Source: Bacillus thuringiensis
Lineage (GTDB): Bacteria; Bacillota; Bacilli; Bacillales; Bacillaceae_G
DNA length: 64,000 nt
Reading direction: 5' to 3'
NCBI RefSeq assembly: GCF_022095615.2
Contig: NZ_CP155559.1
Span: 3,841,501-3,905,500 of the forward strand
Shown here: in pieces, positions 8,622 to 17,018 of the stretch
Numbering within the stretch: the stretch's first letter is position 1
How the letters are laid out: every line of letters starts with the position of its first letter
Notes under the pieces: generated by a model
What the model saw: the letters and a program-made list of their open reading frames with translations, nothing else
What the model was told of the DNA's origin: nothing
Database searches by the model: none
Made by a program: the position numbers and the translations under genes

Positions 8622-8989
8622 CATGAATGTATATTCTGTTCAAGCCCTTTACACTTTTTGCAAAAACTTGCTGTTTGCTCATTTCCGCAAATTGTAAATT
8701 CAAGAAATTTACTCTTTAACTCTTGTACCATCTTCGTCCCAATACCCATATGACGGTGAGATGGGTTCACACTCAAATGCTGAATTTCCAAAACTTGATT
8801 CTCTTTTTTTACAATCCCCATTATCCCAACAAAATCTTCGTTTTGTTTCCACAAATACAATTGCCAATCATCCTTTGCTTCATAATCTTTCATAGTCAAT
8901 TGTAATGTTTTCACATCTTTTTCCGTTGGCATAAATGAAAGAAGCCCCATTGCAATCTTTTCATAACTTTTTTTAAAACGAATTAACAT
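8621..8989 (-). CDS. ribT: RibT-like GNAT acetyltransferase
   Basis: Small GNAT-family N-acetyltransferase of 122 residues, very like B. subtilis RibT: the start MLIRFKKSYEKIAMGLLSFM and the acetyl-CoA loop NPSHRHMGIGTKM near residue 75 are both shared. RibT is encoded last in the B. subtilis riboflavin operon, and its substrate is unsettled. Here it sits alone, about 40 kb from ribD-ribE-ribBA-ribH, yet still beside ypuF and scpA. The putative catalytic region is complete; nothing suggests decay. Confidence 0.88.
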   Translation of the reverse strand: MLIRFKKSYEKIAMGLLSFMPTEKDVKTLQLTMKDYEAKDDWQLYLWKQNEDFVGIMGIVKKENQVLEIQHLSVNPSHRHMGIGTKMVQELKSKFLEFTICGNEQTASFCKKCKGLEQNIHS

Positions 8990-9457
8990 AACCCTTATCC
9001 CTTCTTACAAAAGTTACAAACTATTAATCCCCTCAACCACTCTTTTCATATCACATTCATTTTACAATATTTTCAACAGAGTGAGAAGGGCTTAAAACAA
9101 CTTGATAATCATACAAAGCGAAAAGAAGAAAGTCAAATATATGTTTCAGTACTATTTTTTCTAAGTAGATAGAAGGAGAAACGTTGTTATATGAAAGCGA
9201 AAAAAAACATCCATCGCTCATTATCACTTCAATATTCATCACCTGAGAGCAAATGAATTCTAGCAAAATTAATGTAATAAAAAATATTTATTGAAACATG
9301 TAATCTAATGTATTCTATGTAATTTGTTAAAATTTTGTTCTCATAAGCGACATATTTTCACTACAAAAACAGTACTACTTGTATCATGTACTGTAACCGA
9401 AATACCCATTCCTACTAAAAACAAAAAAGAGAGCAATAGCTCTCTTTTCCCATTAAC
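8990..9457. other. 468-base intergenic stretch, no convincing gene
   Basis: AT-rich region between the ribT start and the end of ppiB. A 69-codon frame on the minus strand at 9057-9266 opens with TTG and lacks a ribosome site. A 21-codon plus-strand frame at about 9190 has an AAGGAG too far upstream. I see no structured RNA apart from the ppiB terminator at the right end. Confidence 0.5.
9425..9448 (-). terminator. Terminator of ppiB
   Basis: Arms AAAAGAGAGC and GCTCTCTTTT with a four-base loop, ten bases past the ppiB stop on the minus strand. Confidence 0.85.
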
Positions 9458-9895
9458 TTATTCTTCCCAAACTTTAACTTCTTTCATTACATCGCCTTGA
9501 CGCATGTTTAATACTGTTTCAATACCGCTTGTTGCTTTACCGAATACAGTATGTACACCATCTAAATGCGGTTGTGGCTCATGAACAACAAAGAATTGGC
9601 TACCGCCTGTGTTACGGCCAGCATGAGCCATAGAAAGTGATCCTACAAGGTGTCTATGAGGATTTCCATCAGTTTCACATGGGATAGAGTAGCCTGGGCC
9701 ACCTGCACCTGTTCCTGTCGGGTCTCCACCTTGGCTTACGAAGCCAGGAATAACGCGGTGGAATGTCACACCATCATAAAATCCTTGCTCTGCTAGTTTT
9801 TTAAAGTTTTCTACTGTTTTTGGTGCCTCTTCTGGGAAAAATTCTAAATCGATTTTTTCACCATTTTCCATTAATATGTATCCTAAAGTTTTCAT
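9458..9895 (-). CDS. ppiB: Cyclophilin-type peptidyl-prolyl isomerase
   Basis: Cytoplasmic proline isomerase that assists protein folding. The 145-residue protein is a minimal cyclophilin. Conserved motifs are [21 protein letters not shown] (catalytic arginine and the GGDP turn), [14 protein letters not shown] and [11 protein letters not shown]. There is no signal peptide. It is monocistronic with its own terminator. In B. subtilis ppiB is also near ypuA and the spoVA genes. Confidence 0.96.
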   Translation of the reverse strand: MKTLGYILMENGEKIDLEFFPEEAPKTVENFKKLAEQGFYDGVTFHRVIPGFVSQGGDPTGTGAGGPGYSIPCETDGNPHRHLVGSLSMAHAGRNTGGSQFFVVHEPQPHLDGVHTVFGKATSGIETVLNMRQGDVMKEVKVWEE

Positions 9896-10082
9896 ACGTA
9901 TATGTCTCCTTTCAACTATCTCAGCACTATATTACCACATTCATGACTAGAAACAAAAAGAATCCGACAATCTACATACTTCTTTTTTGAAATGTGGAAA
10001 AAGCTAGGTGACAAATAAAAAATATATACTATAATAACTGTGTTGCCCGAAAATTTTAGAAAGAGAAAGGGAGCGATTTTTC

Positions 10083-10949
10083 GTGAAAACGAAATTACTA
10101 GCTCTGCTATTAGCTGTAACGGTATTTATGATGCCAACAGCTTCGTTTGCAGACATCATCGAAGGAGAATCAATTGTTACACTAGGAGAAAACTTGTCTG
10201 AACAACAAAAACAAGATCTGTTAAAAGAAATGAAAGCACCAAAAGATGCTACAATCATTACTGTGTCTAATGCGGAAGAACATAAATTTCTAGAAGGAAT
10301 TGTTCCAAAAGCGCAAATTGGTACGAGAGCAATTTCCTCTTCTATGATTACATACACAAAGCCAGGGTCTGGCCTCATTGTACGTTCAAAAAACATTAAT
10401 TCGATAACAGATGCAATGTACACAAACGCACTTATTACAGCAGGTGTGAAAGATGCAGAAATTCAAATTACTGCACCATTTAAAGTTTCAGGAACTGCTG
10501 CTTTAACCGGTTTAATGAAAGCTTATGAAACAACATCGAACAAAGCAATTCCTGAGGAAGTAAAAAAAGTAGCCAATGAAGAAATGGTGCAAACAGCCCA
10601 ACTCGGCGATAAAATTGGTGAAGAAAAAGCAGTTCAACTTGTTGCAAAAATTAAAGAAGAAATTGCCAAAGAACAGCCAAAAACGACTGAAGATTTACGT
10701 TCATTAATTAAAAAAATTGCGGATCAACTTGGTATTACATTAACGGATGAACAGTTAGATAACTTAGTTGCGCTATTTGATAAAATGAAAAATCTTAATA
10801 TCGATTGGAATCAAGTTGGCAGTCAGTTAAATAAAGCAAAAGAACACGTTTCTGCCTTTTTAGGATCTGAAGAAGGGCAAGGATTCCTAGATAAAGTGAA
10901 AGATTTCTTCTCAAGTATCATTGATTTTGTTAAATCGTTATTCAAATAA
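10083..10949 (+). CDS. ypuA: YpuA-like secreted DUF1002 protein
   Basis: Exported protein of the DUF1002 family, similar to B. subtilis YpuA; its function is unknown. A signal peptide covers about residues 1-23 (cleavage after ASFA). The mature part holds a repeated alpha/beta segment with TVTLGENLSEQQ-like sequence, then a long helical region ending in an amphipathic FFSSIIDFVKSLF tail. The GTG start at 10083 follows AAAGGGAG at good spacing and puts the signal peptide at the N-terminus. 288 residues is the family length. It is next to ppiB, as in B. subtilis. Confidence 0.88.
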   Translation: MKTKLLALLLAVTVFMMPTASFADIIEGESIVTLGENLSEQQKQDLLKEMKAPKDATIITVSNAEEHKFLEGIVPKAQIGTRAISSSMITYTKPGSGLIVRSKNINSITDAMYTNALITAGVKDAEIQITAPFKVSGTAALTGLMKAYETTSNKAIPEEVKKVANEEMVQTAQLGDKIGEEKAVQLVAKIKEEIAKEQPKTTEDLRSLIKKIADQLGITLTDEQLDNLVALFDKMKNLNIDWNQVGSQLNKAKEHVSAFLGSEEGQGFLDKVKDFFSSIIDFVKSLFK

Positions 10950-10950
10950 A

Positions 10951-10985
10951 AAGAAGCTCGTCAGTGACGAGCTTCTTTTTTTTAT
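10951..10985. terminator. Bidirectional terminator after ypuA
   Basis: Arms AAGAAGCTCGTCA and TGACGAGCTTCTT followed by a T run; serves ypuA and the convergent HAD gene. Confidence 0.85.
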
Positions 10986-11767
10986 ACGAGTAACGGCAAT
11001 TTCATAACAGCTTCTTCAACCGAACGAACAATATGATTTGCCTTCTCCTTCACATATGGATGAGCATGATGAAGAGTAAATGAATGCGGGGTTACTTCAA
11101 ACATAGAAATATCATTGAAAGAATCCCCAATGCATGCAACTTCATTTGCTTCAATTTGCAAATGTTCCATTAGCCGCCTTAAAGCACTCCCTTTACTTAC
11201 TCCCCTTGGCATAATGTCAACATAGCGTTTACCAGACATAAAAACTTCTGCTTCGCTCTGAAATGCATCTCGTAACTCTTGATCTAATGCTGCAATTGTC
11301 TCTTCTTCTCCAAAAACAAACAATTTCGCAGGATGTACAGTCTTACCAAATTCCTCTTCCAATGCTTCTATCTCAGCAATATGTACGCCCATATACGTTT
11401 CAAAATTATAATGATGTTCATTCTTTCTTTTTGTATACCGTTGCTCATTTGCACAAACAATATCTGCTAGTCCCTTTTTATGGATATATCGATATATTTC
11501 CTGGGCAATCCCATCTTCAAAACTTGATTCATGAAATATTTTTCCATCCGGCAGTAACATCATCGCTCCATTTAAACTAGTTGTGTAATACGGGAATGCA
11601 AACCTATTTACGACTTCATCAATTCGATGAGTAAAGCGGCCAGAGGCAAAACAAATATTTGTCCCTTTTTCAGCTAACCAACAAATTGCACGTTCATCTT
11701 CTTTTTGCATATGATTCACATTGTAAACGAGCGTATCATCTAAATCACTTACAAATAATTTAATCAT
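10982..11767 (-). CDS. Cof-type HAD-superfamily phosphatase
   Basis: A second Cof-type phosphatase, 261 residues from the ATG at 11765-11767. That ATG follows GGGGAAGAGG and puts the motif I sequence FVSDLDDT at residues 4-11. Motif IV is GDSFNDISMF. It shares overall layout and C-terminal sequence (VACIGDSxNDIxMFxxTPHSF) with the protein at 1579-2385, so the two are paralogues. It occupies the place where B. subtilis carries lysA, downstream of spoVAF. Substrate unknown. Confidence 0.87.
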   Translation of the reverse strand: MIKLFVSDLDDTLVYNVNHMQKEDERAICWLAEKGTNICFASGRFTHRIDEVVNRFAFPYYTTSLNGAMMLLPDGKIFHESSFEDGIAQEIYRYIHKKGLADIVCANEQRYTKRKNEHHYNFETYMGVHIAEIEALEEEFGKTVHPAKLFVFGEEETIAALDQELRDAFQSEAEVFMSGKRYVDIMPRGVSKGSALRRLMEHLQIEANEVACIGDSFNDISMFEVTPHSFTLHHAHPYVKEKANHIVRSVEEAVMKLPLLV

Positions 11768-11856
11768 GTCCTCTTCCCCTTCCATACACAATATCTACTC
11801 TAAGTGTACACAAAAAATGTTTGATTTTTGTTAAAAAACAATAAATTTTTCGATAA

Positions 11857-11890
11857 AAAAATAAGCAGGAGATTAATCCTGCTTATTTTT
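11857..11890. terminator. Terminator of the spoVA operon
   Basis: Arms AAAAATAAGCAGGA and TCCTGCTTATTTTT overlap the spoVAF stop codon; symmetrical, with A/T flanks on both sides. Confidence 0.85.
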
Positions 11891-13355
11891 GCCTTCTTAC
11901 ATCTTGAGGTCTTACAATACTTGGGCGCACTTTTAAACTAGACATTGTTGGGCGGATTAAAATCTTTGTTAAAGCTCCCCAATCAAATGGTAGAAATGGC
12001 CATAAGTATGGTGTTTGTAAACTTTTTATCGATGTTAAAAATAAAAGCAATATCGTCATACCTATTACAAATCCCATCTCATGGAAGAGACCGGTTAAAA
12101 TAATAACAAATAATTTTCCAATCTTATTTCCGAGTCCTAATTCATAACTCGGTGTTGCATATGCACCGATCATAGAAACTGCTACATACAAAATAACTTC
12201 TGGTACAAACAAACCTACATCGATTGCTATTTGACCAATTAATATGGCGGAAATTAGTCCTGCAGCAGACGATAACGGCGTTGGAGTATGAATGGCTGCC
12301 ATCCTTAAAAACTCAAGTCCGATTTCGGCCATCAACACTTGTAATAAAATTGGTAAATGCGTCATCTTATTCGGCCCAATGAAAGCAAGATTTTCTGGTA
12401 AAAGAGTTGGATCAAATACAAACACTAACCAAAATGGTAGTAAAAACAAGGAGAATAAGACACCTAAAAAGCGTACCCAGCGTAAAAATGTACCGACAGC
12501 CGGATTTTGTCTAAACTCTTCTGCATGCTGTAAATGGTGGAAATATGTTGTTGGAGTAATCATAGCACTTGGTGATGTATCAACTAGTACTAACACATGT
12601 CCTTCTAATATATGATTCGCCGCCACATCCGGTCTTTCTGTATACCGAATAAGCGGGAATGGATTATAGCTTTGCTTTACAACAAATTCTTCCACTGTTT
12701 TATCCGCCATCGTAATTCCATCGACATCGATGTTATTTAATTCTTGTTTTATAATCTTAACTAAATCCGGATTTGCAACATCTTGTACATATGTAATACA
12801 AATATCCGTTTGCGATCTATCTCCTACTCGAATCATTTCATTTCGAAGACGTGGGTCACGTATCCTTCTACGGATTAACGCTGTATTTACAACGATATTT
12901 TCAACAAATCCATCCCTTGCACCACGTACTACCTTTTCTGTATCTGGTTCTGTCGGCGTCCGGCCTGGATAACTACGAACATCTATTGCGAACGCTTCCG
13001 TTTCACCTTCCACAAATATAATGATGAGTCCTGATAATACTTGGAGCATTACCTCATCCATCGTTTTCACTTTACTTACTTGTTGATGAATTAAACGATT
13101 CTCTAATAGCTTCACTGTATCTTCTTCTACATCCCTTATTTCATTTGTATCCACCGCTTCTTCTAAAATAGGGATAATATAATTCGTATCACAAAGTCCG
13201 TTTACAAATAACACACCAATTTCTTTATTTAAAATTTGAAATTTACGAATGCCAACATCGTATGTAACACCCAGTCCAGCTGTTTGCTTTAAGTAATTTT
13301 CATTATCACTTATGAAAGATGAAATAGGGATATCCACTTTTTTAGGCTTCGTCAT
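11883..13355 (-). CDS. spoVAF: SpoVAF, GerA-family spore membrane protein
   Basis: Homologue of germinant-receptor A subunits, encoded at the end of the spoVA operon and placed in the spore inner membrane. A soluble N-terminal half (about 1-290) with the family motif [19 protein letters not shown] leads into a C-terminal membrane half of about five helices. I start it at the ATG 13353-13355, after GGAAAGGAGTGG; an upstream GTG lies within the ribosome site. This gives 490 residues. Its first 14 bases overlap the end of spoVAEa, indicating coupled translation. Expected role is in germination or ion release together with SpoVAEa. Confidence 0.94.
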   Translation of the reverse strand: MTKPKKVDIPISSFISDNENYLKQTAGLGVTYDVGIRKFQILNKEIGVLFVNGLCDTNYIIPILEEAVDTNEIRDVEEDTVKLLENRLIHQQVSKVKTMDEVMLQVLSGLIIIFVEGETEAFAIDVRSYPGRTPTEPDTEKVVRGARDGFVENIVVNTALIRRRIRDPRLRNEMIRVGDRSQTDICITYVQDVANPDLVKIIKQELNNIDVDGITMADKTVEEFVVKQSYNPFPLIRYTERPDVAANHILEGHVLVLVDTSPSAMITPTTYFHHLQHAEEFRQNPAVGTFLRWVRFLGVLFSLFLLPFWLVFVFDPTLLPENLAFIGPNKMTHLPILLQVLMAEIGLEFLRMAAIHTPTPLSSAAGLISAILIGQIAIDVGLFVPEVILYVAVSMIGAYATPSYELGLGNKIGKLFVIILTGLFHEMGFVIGMTILLLFLTSIKSLQTPYLWPFLPFDWGALTKILIRPTMSSLKVRPSIVRPQDVRRQK

Positions 13356-13911
13356 AAAATCCACTCCTTTCCAAAATTAATTGAATTGCTTTTCTAGTAA
13401 TAGGTGATCCTCTCTCCCATTCGTCATTTCCACACATCTTACCAATATCACCCACTCCCACAATGACAGGAACATTCAGACCATCTAAACAATAAATTGT
13501 ATCGCCGCTAATTCTGCCAATTTCACCATCTGGAAGTCCAAATTTATCAACACCGTATTCGGTTAAATTCCCGTTCCGATCTACACTTACATCTACACGT
13601 GCCCATTCCCAATGATGTGTATTAGACGCCACTGCCAAAATCCCCAGTACATCAATTTGTTTATGTGTGGCTACATATTTTAAAGCTTTTTCACCAGATC
13701 CTTCTCCAATAAATCCACTGTCATCAAACATGACAAATACAGGGTCATATGGCGTTTGCATAATAAGCTCAACAACTTTCTTCCCTGTCAATTTGGTTGG
13801 ATTACTTTGTGATGCTGAAATACACCTTCCCCCAAATTCCTTCGTTAAAAGCTCAATTGTTCGCTTTGCATATTCATCTCCATCTGTGACCAAAACAACC
13901 CTTCGTCTCAT
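13342..13911 (-). CDS. spoVAEa: SpoVAEa, stage V sporulation protein
   Basis: Soluble component of the SpoVA dipicolinic-acid channel locus, 189 residues. The N-terminus [21 protein letters not shown] and the segment [20 protein letters not shown] are characteristic. No membrane helix or signal peptide is visible. It starts 5 bases after the spoVAEb stop and overlaps the spoVAF start, so it is an internal gene of the operon. Confidence 0.93.
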   Translation of the reverse strand: MRRRVVLVTDGDEYAKRTIELLTKEFGGRCISASQSNPTKLTGKKVVELIMQTPYDPVFVMFDDSGFIGEGSGEKALKYVATHKQIDVLGILAVASNTHHWEWARVDVSVDRNGNLTEYGVDKFGLPDGEIGRISGDTIYCLDGLNVPVIVGVGDIGKMCGNDEWERGSPITRKAIQLILERSGFYDEA

Positions 13912-13916
13912 TTGAT

Positions 13917-14267
13917 TTATCCTTTCGGTTTACATATAAGTGCTACAAAAAATGAAAATAATATCGCTGCAGAAATGCCTGCAGACGTTAAACTAAACAT
14001 ACCCATACCAATCCCTATATATCCGTGTTTTTCTGCCGCATGCATTGCCCCATGTAATAGTGAATGTCCAAAACTTGTAATAGGAACTGTCGCACCAGCA
14101 CCAGCAAACTTTATAAGCTTATCGTACAATCCGAATCCATCTAAAACTGCTCCTATAACTACAAAGGTAGCCATTAAATGGGCTGGTGTTAACTTTGCGA
14201 AATCTAACAATACCTGTCCAATTACACAAATGGCGCCTCCTACAAGAAATGCATATATAAAATCCAC
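13917..14267 (-). CDS. spoVAEb: SpoVAEb, membrane subunit of the spore DPA channel
   Basis: Small integral membrane protein of 116 residues, related to SpoVAC (shared [12 protein letters not shown] and [12 protein letters not shown] motifs). It is one of the subunits that move dipicolinic acid across the spore inner membrane. The start is a GTG at 14265-14267 just behind GGGAGAGTG, the end of spoVAD. Three to four membrane helices are apparent. It lies between spoVAD and spoVAEa. Confidence 0.94.
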   Translation of the reverse strand: MDFIYAFLVGGAICVIGQVLLDFAKLTPAHLMATFVVIGAVLDGFGLYDKLIKFAGAGATVPITSFGHSLLHGAMHAAEKHGYIGIGMGMFSLTSAGISAAILFSFFVALICKPKG

Positions 14268-14270
14268 AAT

Positions 14271-15287
14271 TCACTCTCCCCTCACTCTCTCAAATACGAC
14301 ACCATGTGCAATTGTTGGAATGGTTTCTTTCTGCTGCATCATCATCGGGCTTAATAATGCACCAGTAGCAACGACAAAAATTCGTTGTAAATTCCCTTTT
14401 TGCATCTCGCTTAATAAATGACCATATGTGACAACAGCTGAACAAGCACAGCCACTACCACCTGCAAATACTTCTTCTTGATCGGAATTATAGATCATTA
14501 ATCCGCAATCATTATATATATGCCCAAGATCATAACCTTCTTCCAGTAACAGTTGTTTCGCGATTGGTGTTCCAATAGCTGATAAATCACCGGTAACAAT
14601 CAAATCATAATCTGCTGCACTTCTCTTCAAATCTTCAAAATGTTGTTGAATTGTGTGAGCAGCAGCAGGTGCCATCGCCGACCCCATATCTAAAGGATTT
14701 GCTATCCCTAAATCTTGCACTGTTCCAATCGTAGCTGCCGTAATTTTAATGGCACTTTTTTCTTTACTAATTAATATGGATCCCGCACCTGTAACAGTGG
14801 AATTTGCTGTTCCTGGTTTTTGTCCCCCATACTCTGTTGGATAACGGAACTGTCTTTCGGCCGTCGCATTATGACTACTTACCGTCGCTAAAACACGATT
14901 TGCGAATCCACCATCTATAAAGGCTGATCCAACCGCTAAAGTCTCCATCGAGGTTGCACAAGCGCTAAACATCCCTAAAAAGGGAATCCCCCACTTACGC
15001 GCAACATAATTTGCTGTCACTGTTTGATTCAATAAATCACCCGCTAAAAAGAGATCAATTTGTGATGTTTTTACATTTCCTTTTTGCAAGACTTGTTGAA
15101 TTGAATCTGACATTAATCTTCGTTCAGCAAGTTCCCAATTTTCCTCTCCGCAATGTAAATCATCGTATGAAATATCAAAATCCTTTCCAAGAGGGCCTTC
15201 AGCTTCTTTTGGACCGACAGCAGTACCGGTTGCATTCACATAAATATCATTTTGAAATACCCACGTTTGTTTTCCGGTCAACCTCAT
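14271..15287 (-). CDS. spoVAD: SpoVAD, DPA-binding spore protein
   Basis: Cytoplasmic-side protein with a thiolase/ketoacyl-synthase-like fold that binds dipicolinic acid and delivers it to the SpoVA channel. The FSACATSMETLAVGSAFIDG segment corresponds to the thiolase nucleophile loop; the fold is used for binding rather than condensation in this family. 338 residues, normal length. Strong AAAGGAGGGG before the ATG at 15285-15287. Fourth gene of the spoVA operon. Confidence 0.96.
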   Translation of the reverse strand: MRLTGKQTWVFQNDIYVNATGTAVGPKEAEGPLGKDFDISYDDLHCGEENWELAERRLMSDSIQQVLQKGNVKTSQIDLFLAGDLLNQTVTANYVARKWGIPFLGMFSACATSMETLAVGSAFIDGGFANRVLATVSSHNATAERQFRYPTEYGGQKPGTANSTVTGAGSILISKEKSAIKITAATIGTVQDLGIANPLDMGSAMAPAAAHTIQQHFEDLKRSAADYDLIVTGDLSAIGTPIAKQLLLEEGYDLGHIYNDCGLMIYNSDQEEVFAGGSGCACSAVVTYGHLLSEMQKGNLQRIFVVATGALLSPMMMQQKETIPTIAHGVVFERVRGE

Positions 15288-15300
15288 ACTAGCCCCTCCT

Positions 15301-15759
15301 TTAAGACATAAAAATGTTAAAAGTATATCTTATTAACCCAATAATGTATGCACCAACGACCCCAAAAACGATAACACTTCCCGCCAGCTTGAACATATTT
15401 GTAGCAACCCCGAGTACAATTCCTTCACTCTTATGTTCTAGCGCAGCGCTCGCCATAGAATTCGCAAATCCCGTAACAGGTACGGCCGATCCCGCTCCAG
15501 CAAATTGACCGATTTTATCATATACACCACAACCTGTTAAAATCGCCGATAATAATACAAGCGTTGCAACTGTCGGATTTCCTGCTTCTTGTTCACTGAA
15601 ATGAAAATAATGTATATAAAATTTCATCAATACTTCTCCGACAGTACAAATGAGTCCACCTACAAGAAATGCCTTAACACAATTTAAGAAATAATTTGGT
15701 TTCGGATGGTACTCCTTCACTTTATTTATGTAATCATCCTTTAGTTTTCGCCCTGTCAT
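15301..15759 (-). CDS. spoVAC: SpoVAC, mechanosensitive DPA channel subunit
   Basis: Integral membrane protein of 152 residues that forms or helps form the dipicolinic-acid channel of the spore. A short basic N-terminus precedes about four membrane segments, with the family motifs FLVGGLICTVGEVL and GAGSAVPVTGFANSM, mirrored in SpoVAEb. The ATG at 15757-15759 follows GGAGGCAA. Gene order spoVAB-spoVAC-spoVAD is as in B. subtilis. Confidence 0.95.
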   Translation of the reverse strand: MTGRKLKDDYINKVKEYHPKPNYFLNCVKAFLVGGLICTVGEVLMKFYIHYFHFSEQEAGNPTVATLVLLSAILTGCGVYDKIGQFAGAGSAVPVTGFANSMASAALEHKSEGIVLGVATNMFKLAGSVIVFGVVGAYIIGLIRYTFNIFMS

Positions 15760-15773
15760 TTATATATTGCCTC

Positions 15774-16190
15774 CTACTTTACGAAATAAATCCAGTGAAA
15801 CAACGAGCCTATTACTTTGCCAAGTACAAGAGCAACGAGTAAAACAACAATTTTCCCCTCTACCCCTATTCGTTTCGCTAAAATAGGTAAAACATTTAAC
15901 ACTTCTGTTAATGCGGCTGCAAGCATTCCAACGAATGTGCCACAAAATATTCCTAATATAACAAGCCAATATTGCGACGTTTGAAATGTAATGTTTTTCA
16001 AACTACACCAAGCCCCTGTTAACGTACCTGCAATAACTGCCCACTCAAAATATTGAATGTGCTTTCCACTTCTCGTTAATTGAGCTAGACGAGGGATTAT
16101 ACCAAGTACAGCTAAAAATGCGACATACCCGCTACCTACTGCAATCCCTCCCGCTAAACCAATTAAAATAACAAGCCCAGACTCAATCAT
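15774..16190 (-). CDS. spoVAB: SpoVAB, membrane subunit of the spoVA locus
   Basis: Hydrophobic protein with about four membrane helices, 138 residues from the ATG at 16188-16190; a TTG two codons earlier is a less likely start. There is no good ribosome site and the ATG lies inside the last codons of spoVAA, so translation is probably coupled. It carries the glycine-rich GLAGGIAVGSGYVAFLAV start and the RLAQLTRSG loop of the family. Required for DPA uptake into spores in B. subtilis; its exact role is unknown. Confidence 0.93.
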   Translation of the reverse strand: MIESGLVILIGLAGGIAVGSGYVAFLAVLGIIPRLAQLTRSGKHIQYFEWAVIAGTLTGAWCSLKNITFQTSQYWLVILGIFCGTFVGMLAAALTEVLNVLPILAKRIGVEGKIVVLLVALVLGKVIGSLFHWIYFVK

Positions 16191-16803
16191 CGGCAAGTTG
16201 TTTCATATTGTCCTTGTTTTCATGAACAATTACATATTGGTCAAGTGACTGCTGGTATTGGAACATCTCCACTTCTAACGGACTCGGCTCTTCATTAATT
16301 CGCTTTTGAAATACATGATTAAAAAATAAGACCATACCTAACCCAAGACCTAATGAATAAGGAATTTGAAATAAAAGTGGTTGTGCCTTAAATTCTCCCG
16401 TAATCATGTAATATAACCGTTGGTGCACTTGTTGCATGCTTACATCTTCATGGAAATAAATGATCGCAAGGGCCGCTCCAATGAAAAGTAACAACCATAC
16501 AAGTCCGAAGAAAATTGGATGTACTTTCTTTTTTTCATATATAATTTCAACAAGAGTTTGTCCAGAACCGAGTAAATTAATTTGTATATGAGCCGCTTTT
16601 TGCCTAATGATCTCAATTATTTTCATAACATCAATTACGACATGCGTCTTATCATGCACTGTTATTTTGTAAATTACCTCATCCTGTAACGACTGAACTA
16701 CCAGAGCATCTCCCGCAAGTTGAGCAACATCACCCAGCTTCACTTCATACGTAGGCGAAACTTTTAATCGATTACGCATTTTAATATAAATTGTTTGTTC
16801 CAA
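16183..16803 (-). CDS. spoVAA: SpoVAA, first gene of the spoVA operon
   Basis: Stage V sporulation protein of 206 residues with an N-terminal soluble domain and two membrane helices in the C-terminal half (about 95-115 and 140-160). I accept the TTG at 16801-16803: GAGGTG lies 8 bases before it, while the internal ATG nine codons on has no ribosome site. A sigma-G-type promoter lies upstream at 16838-16867, which fits forespore expression of the whole operon. Confidence 0.92.
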   Translation of the reverse strand: MEQTIYIKMRNRLKVSPTYEVKLGDVAQLAGDALVVQSLQDEVIYKITVHDKTHVVIDVMKIIEIIRQKAAHIQINLLGSGQTLVEIIYEKKKVHPIFFGLVWLLLFIGAALAIIYFHEDVSMQQVHQRLYYMITGEFKAQPLLFQIPYSLGLGLGMVLFFNHVFQKRINEEPSPLEVEMFQYQQSLDQYVIVHENKDNMKQLADD

Positions 16804-16837
16804 TTTCCATTCACCTCTTCACTCTTCCTCGTAGTTG

Positions 16838-16867
16838 TAGTATGGTTATTGAATTTTTTTCTAATAC
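16838..16867 (-). promoter_or_regulatory. Candidate sigma-G promoter of spoVA
   Basis: On the minus strand GTATT (16863-16867) and CATACTA (16838-16844) are separated by 18 bases. The -10 box fits the forespore sigma-G consensus CATnHTA fully and the -35 fits in four of five positions. It lies 35 bases before the spoVAA start. The spoVA operon is known to depend on sigma-G in B. subtilis. Confidence 0.65.
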
Positions 16868-16880
16868 AATTTTTTCATAA

Positions 16881-16915
16881 AAAAACATCTGTACCGTTTC
16901 GGTACAGATGTTTTT
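16881..16915 (-). terminator. Terminator of the NSS transporter operon
   Basis: Perfect 16-bp arms AAAAACATCTGTACCG and its complement around a three-base loop, just after the small-subunit gene and before the spoVA promoter. Confidence 0.88.
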
Positions 16916-16919
16916 TAGT

Positions 16920-17018
16920 TTATGCCTTTTTCTTAAATAAATTTGCAATACTTAATGCGAGTCCTCCCCAAATGACTACTATACCAATAACCATCATCAT
17001 AATCGCTGATCCGCTCAT
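16920..17018 (-). CDS. MetS-like small subunit of an NSS transporter, 32 residues
   Basis: A 32-residue peptide, MSGSAIMMMVIGIVVIWGGL then a lysine-rich end, that is one membrane helix with a WGG motif. This is the signature of the small subunits paired with sodium-dependent amino-acid transporters such as methionine/alanine importers. Its ATG shares one base with the stop codon of the transporter gene (TAATG), indicating translational coupling. It is easily missed because of its length. The pairing with the transporter is firmly supported by context; the substrate is not. Confidence 0.88.
   Translation of the reverse strand: MSGSAIMMMVIGIVVIWGGLALSIANLFKKKA

Noticed and set aside
9057..9266. 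69-codon minus-strand frame downstream of ribT
   Set aside because: TTG start, no ribosome site, no family resemblance; it lies in AT-rich intergenic DNA.
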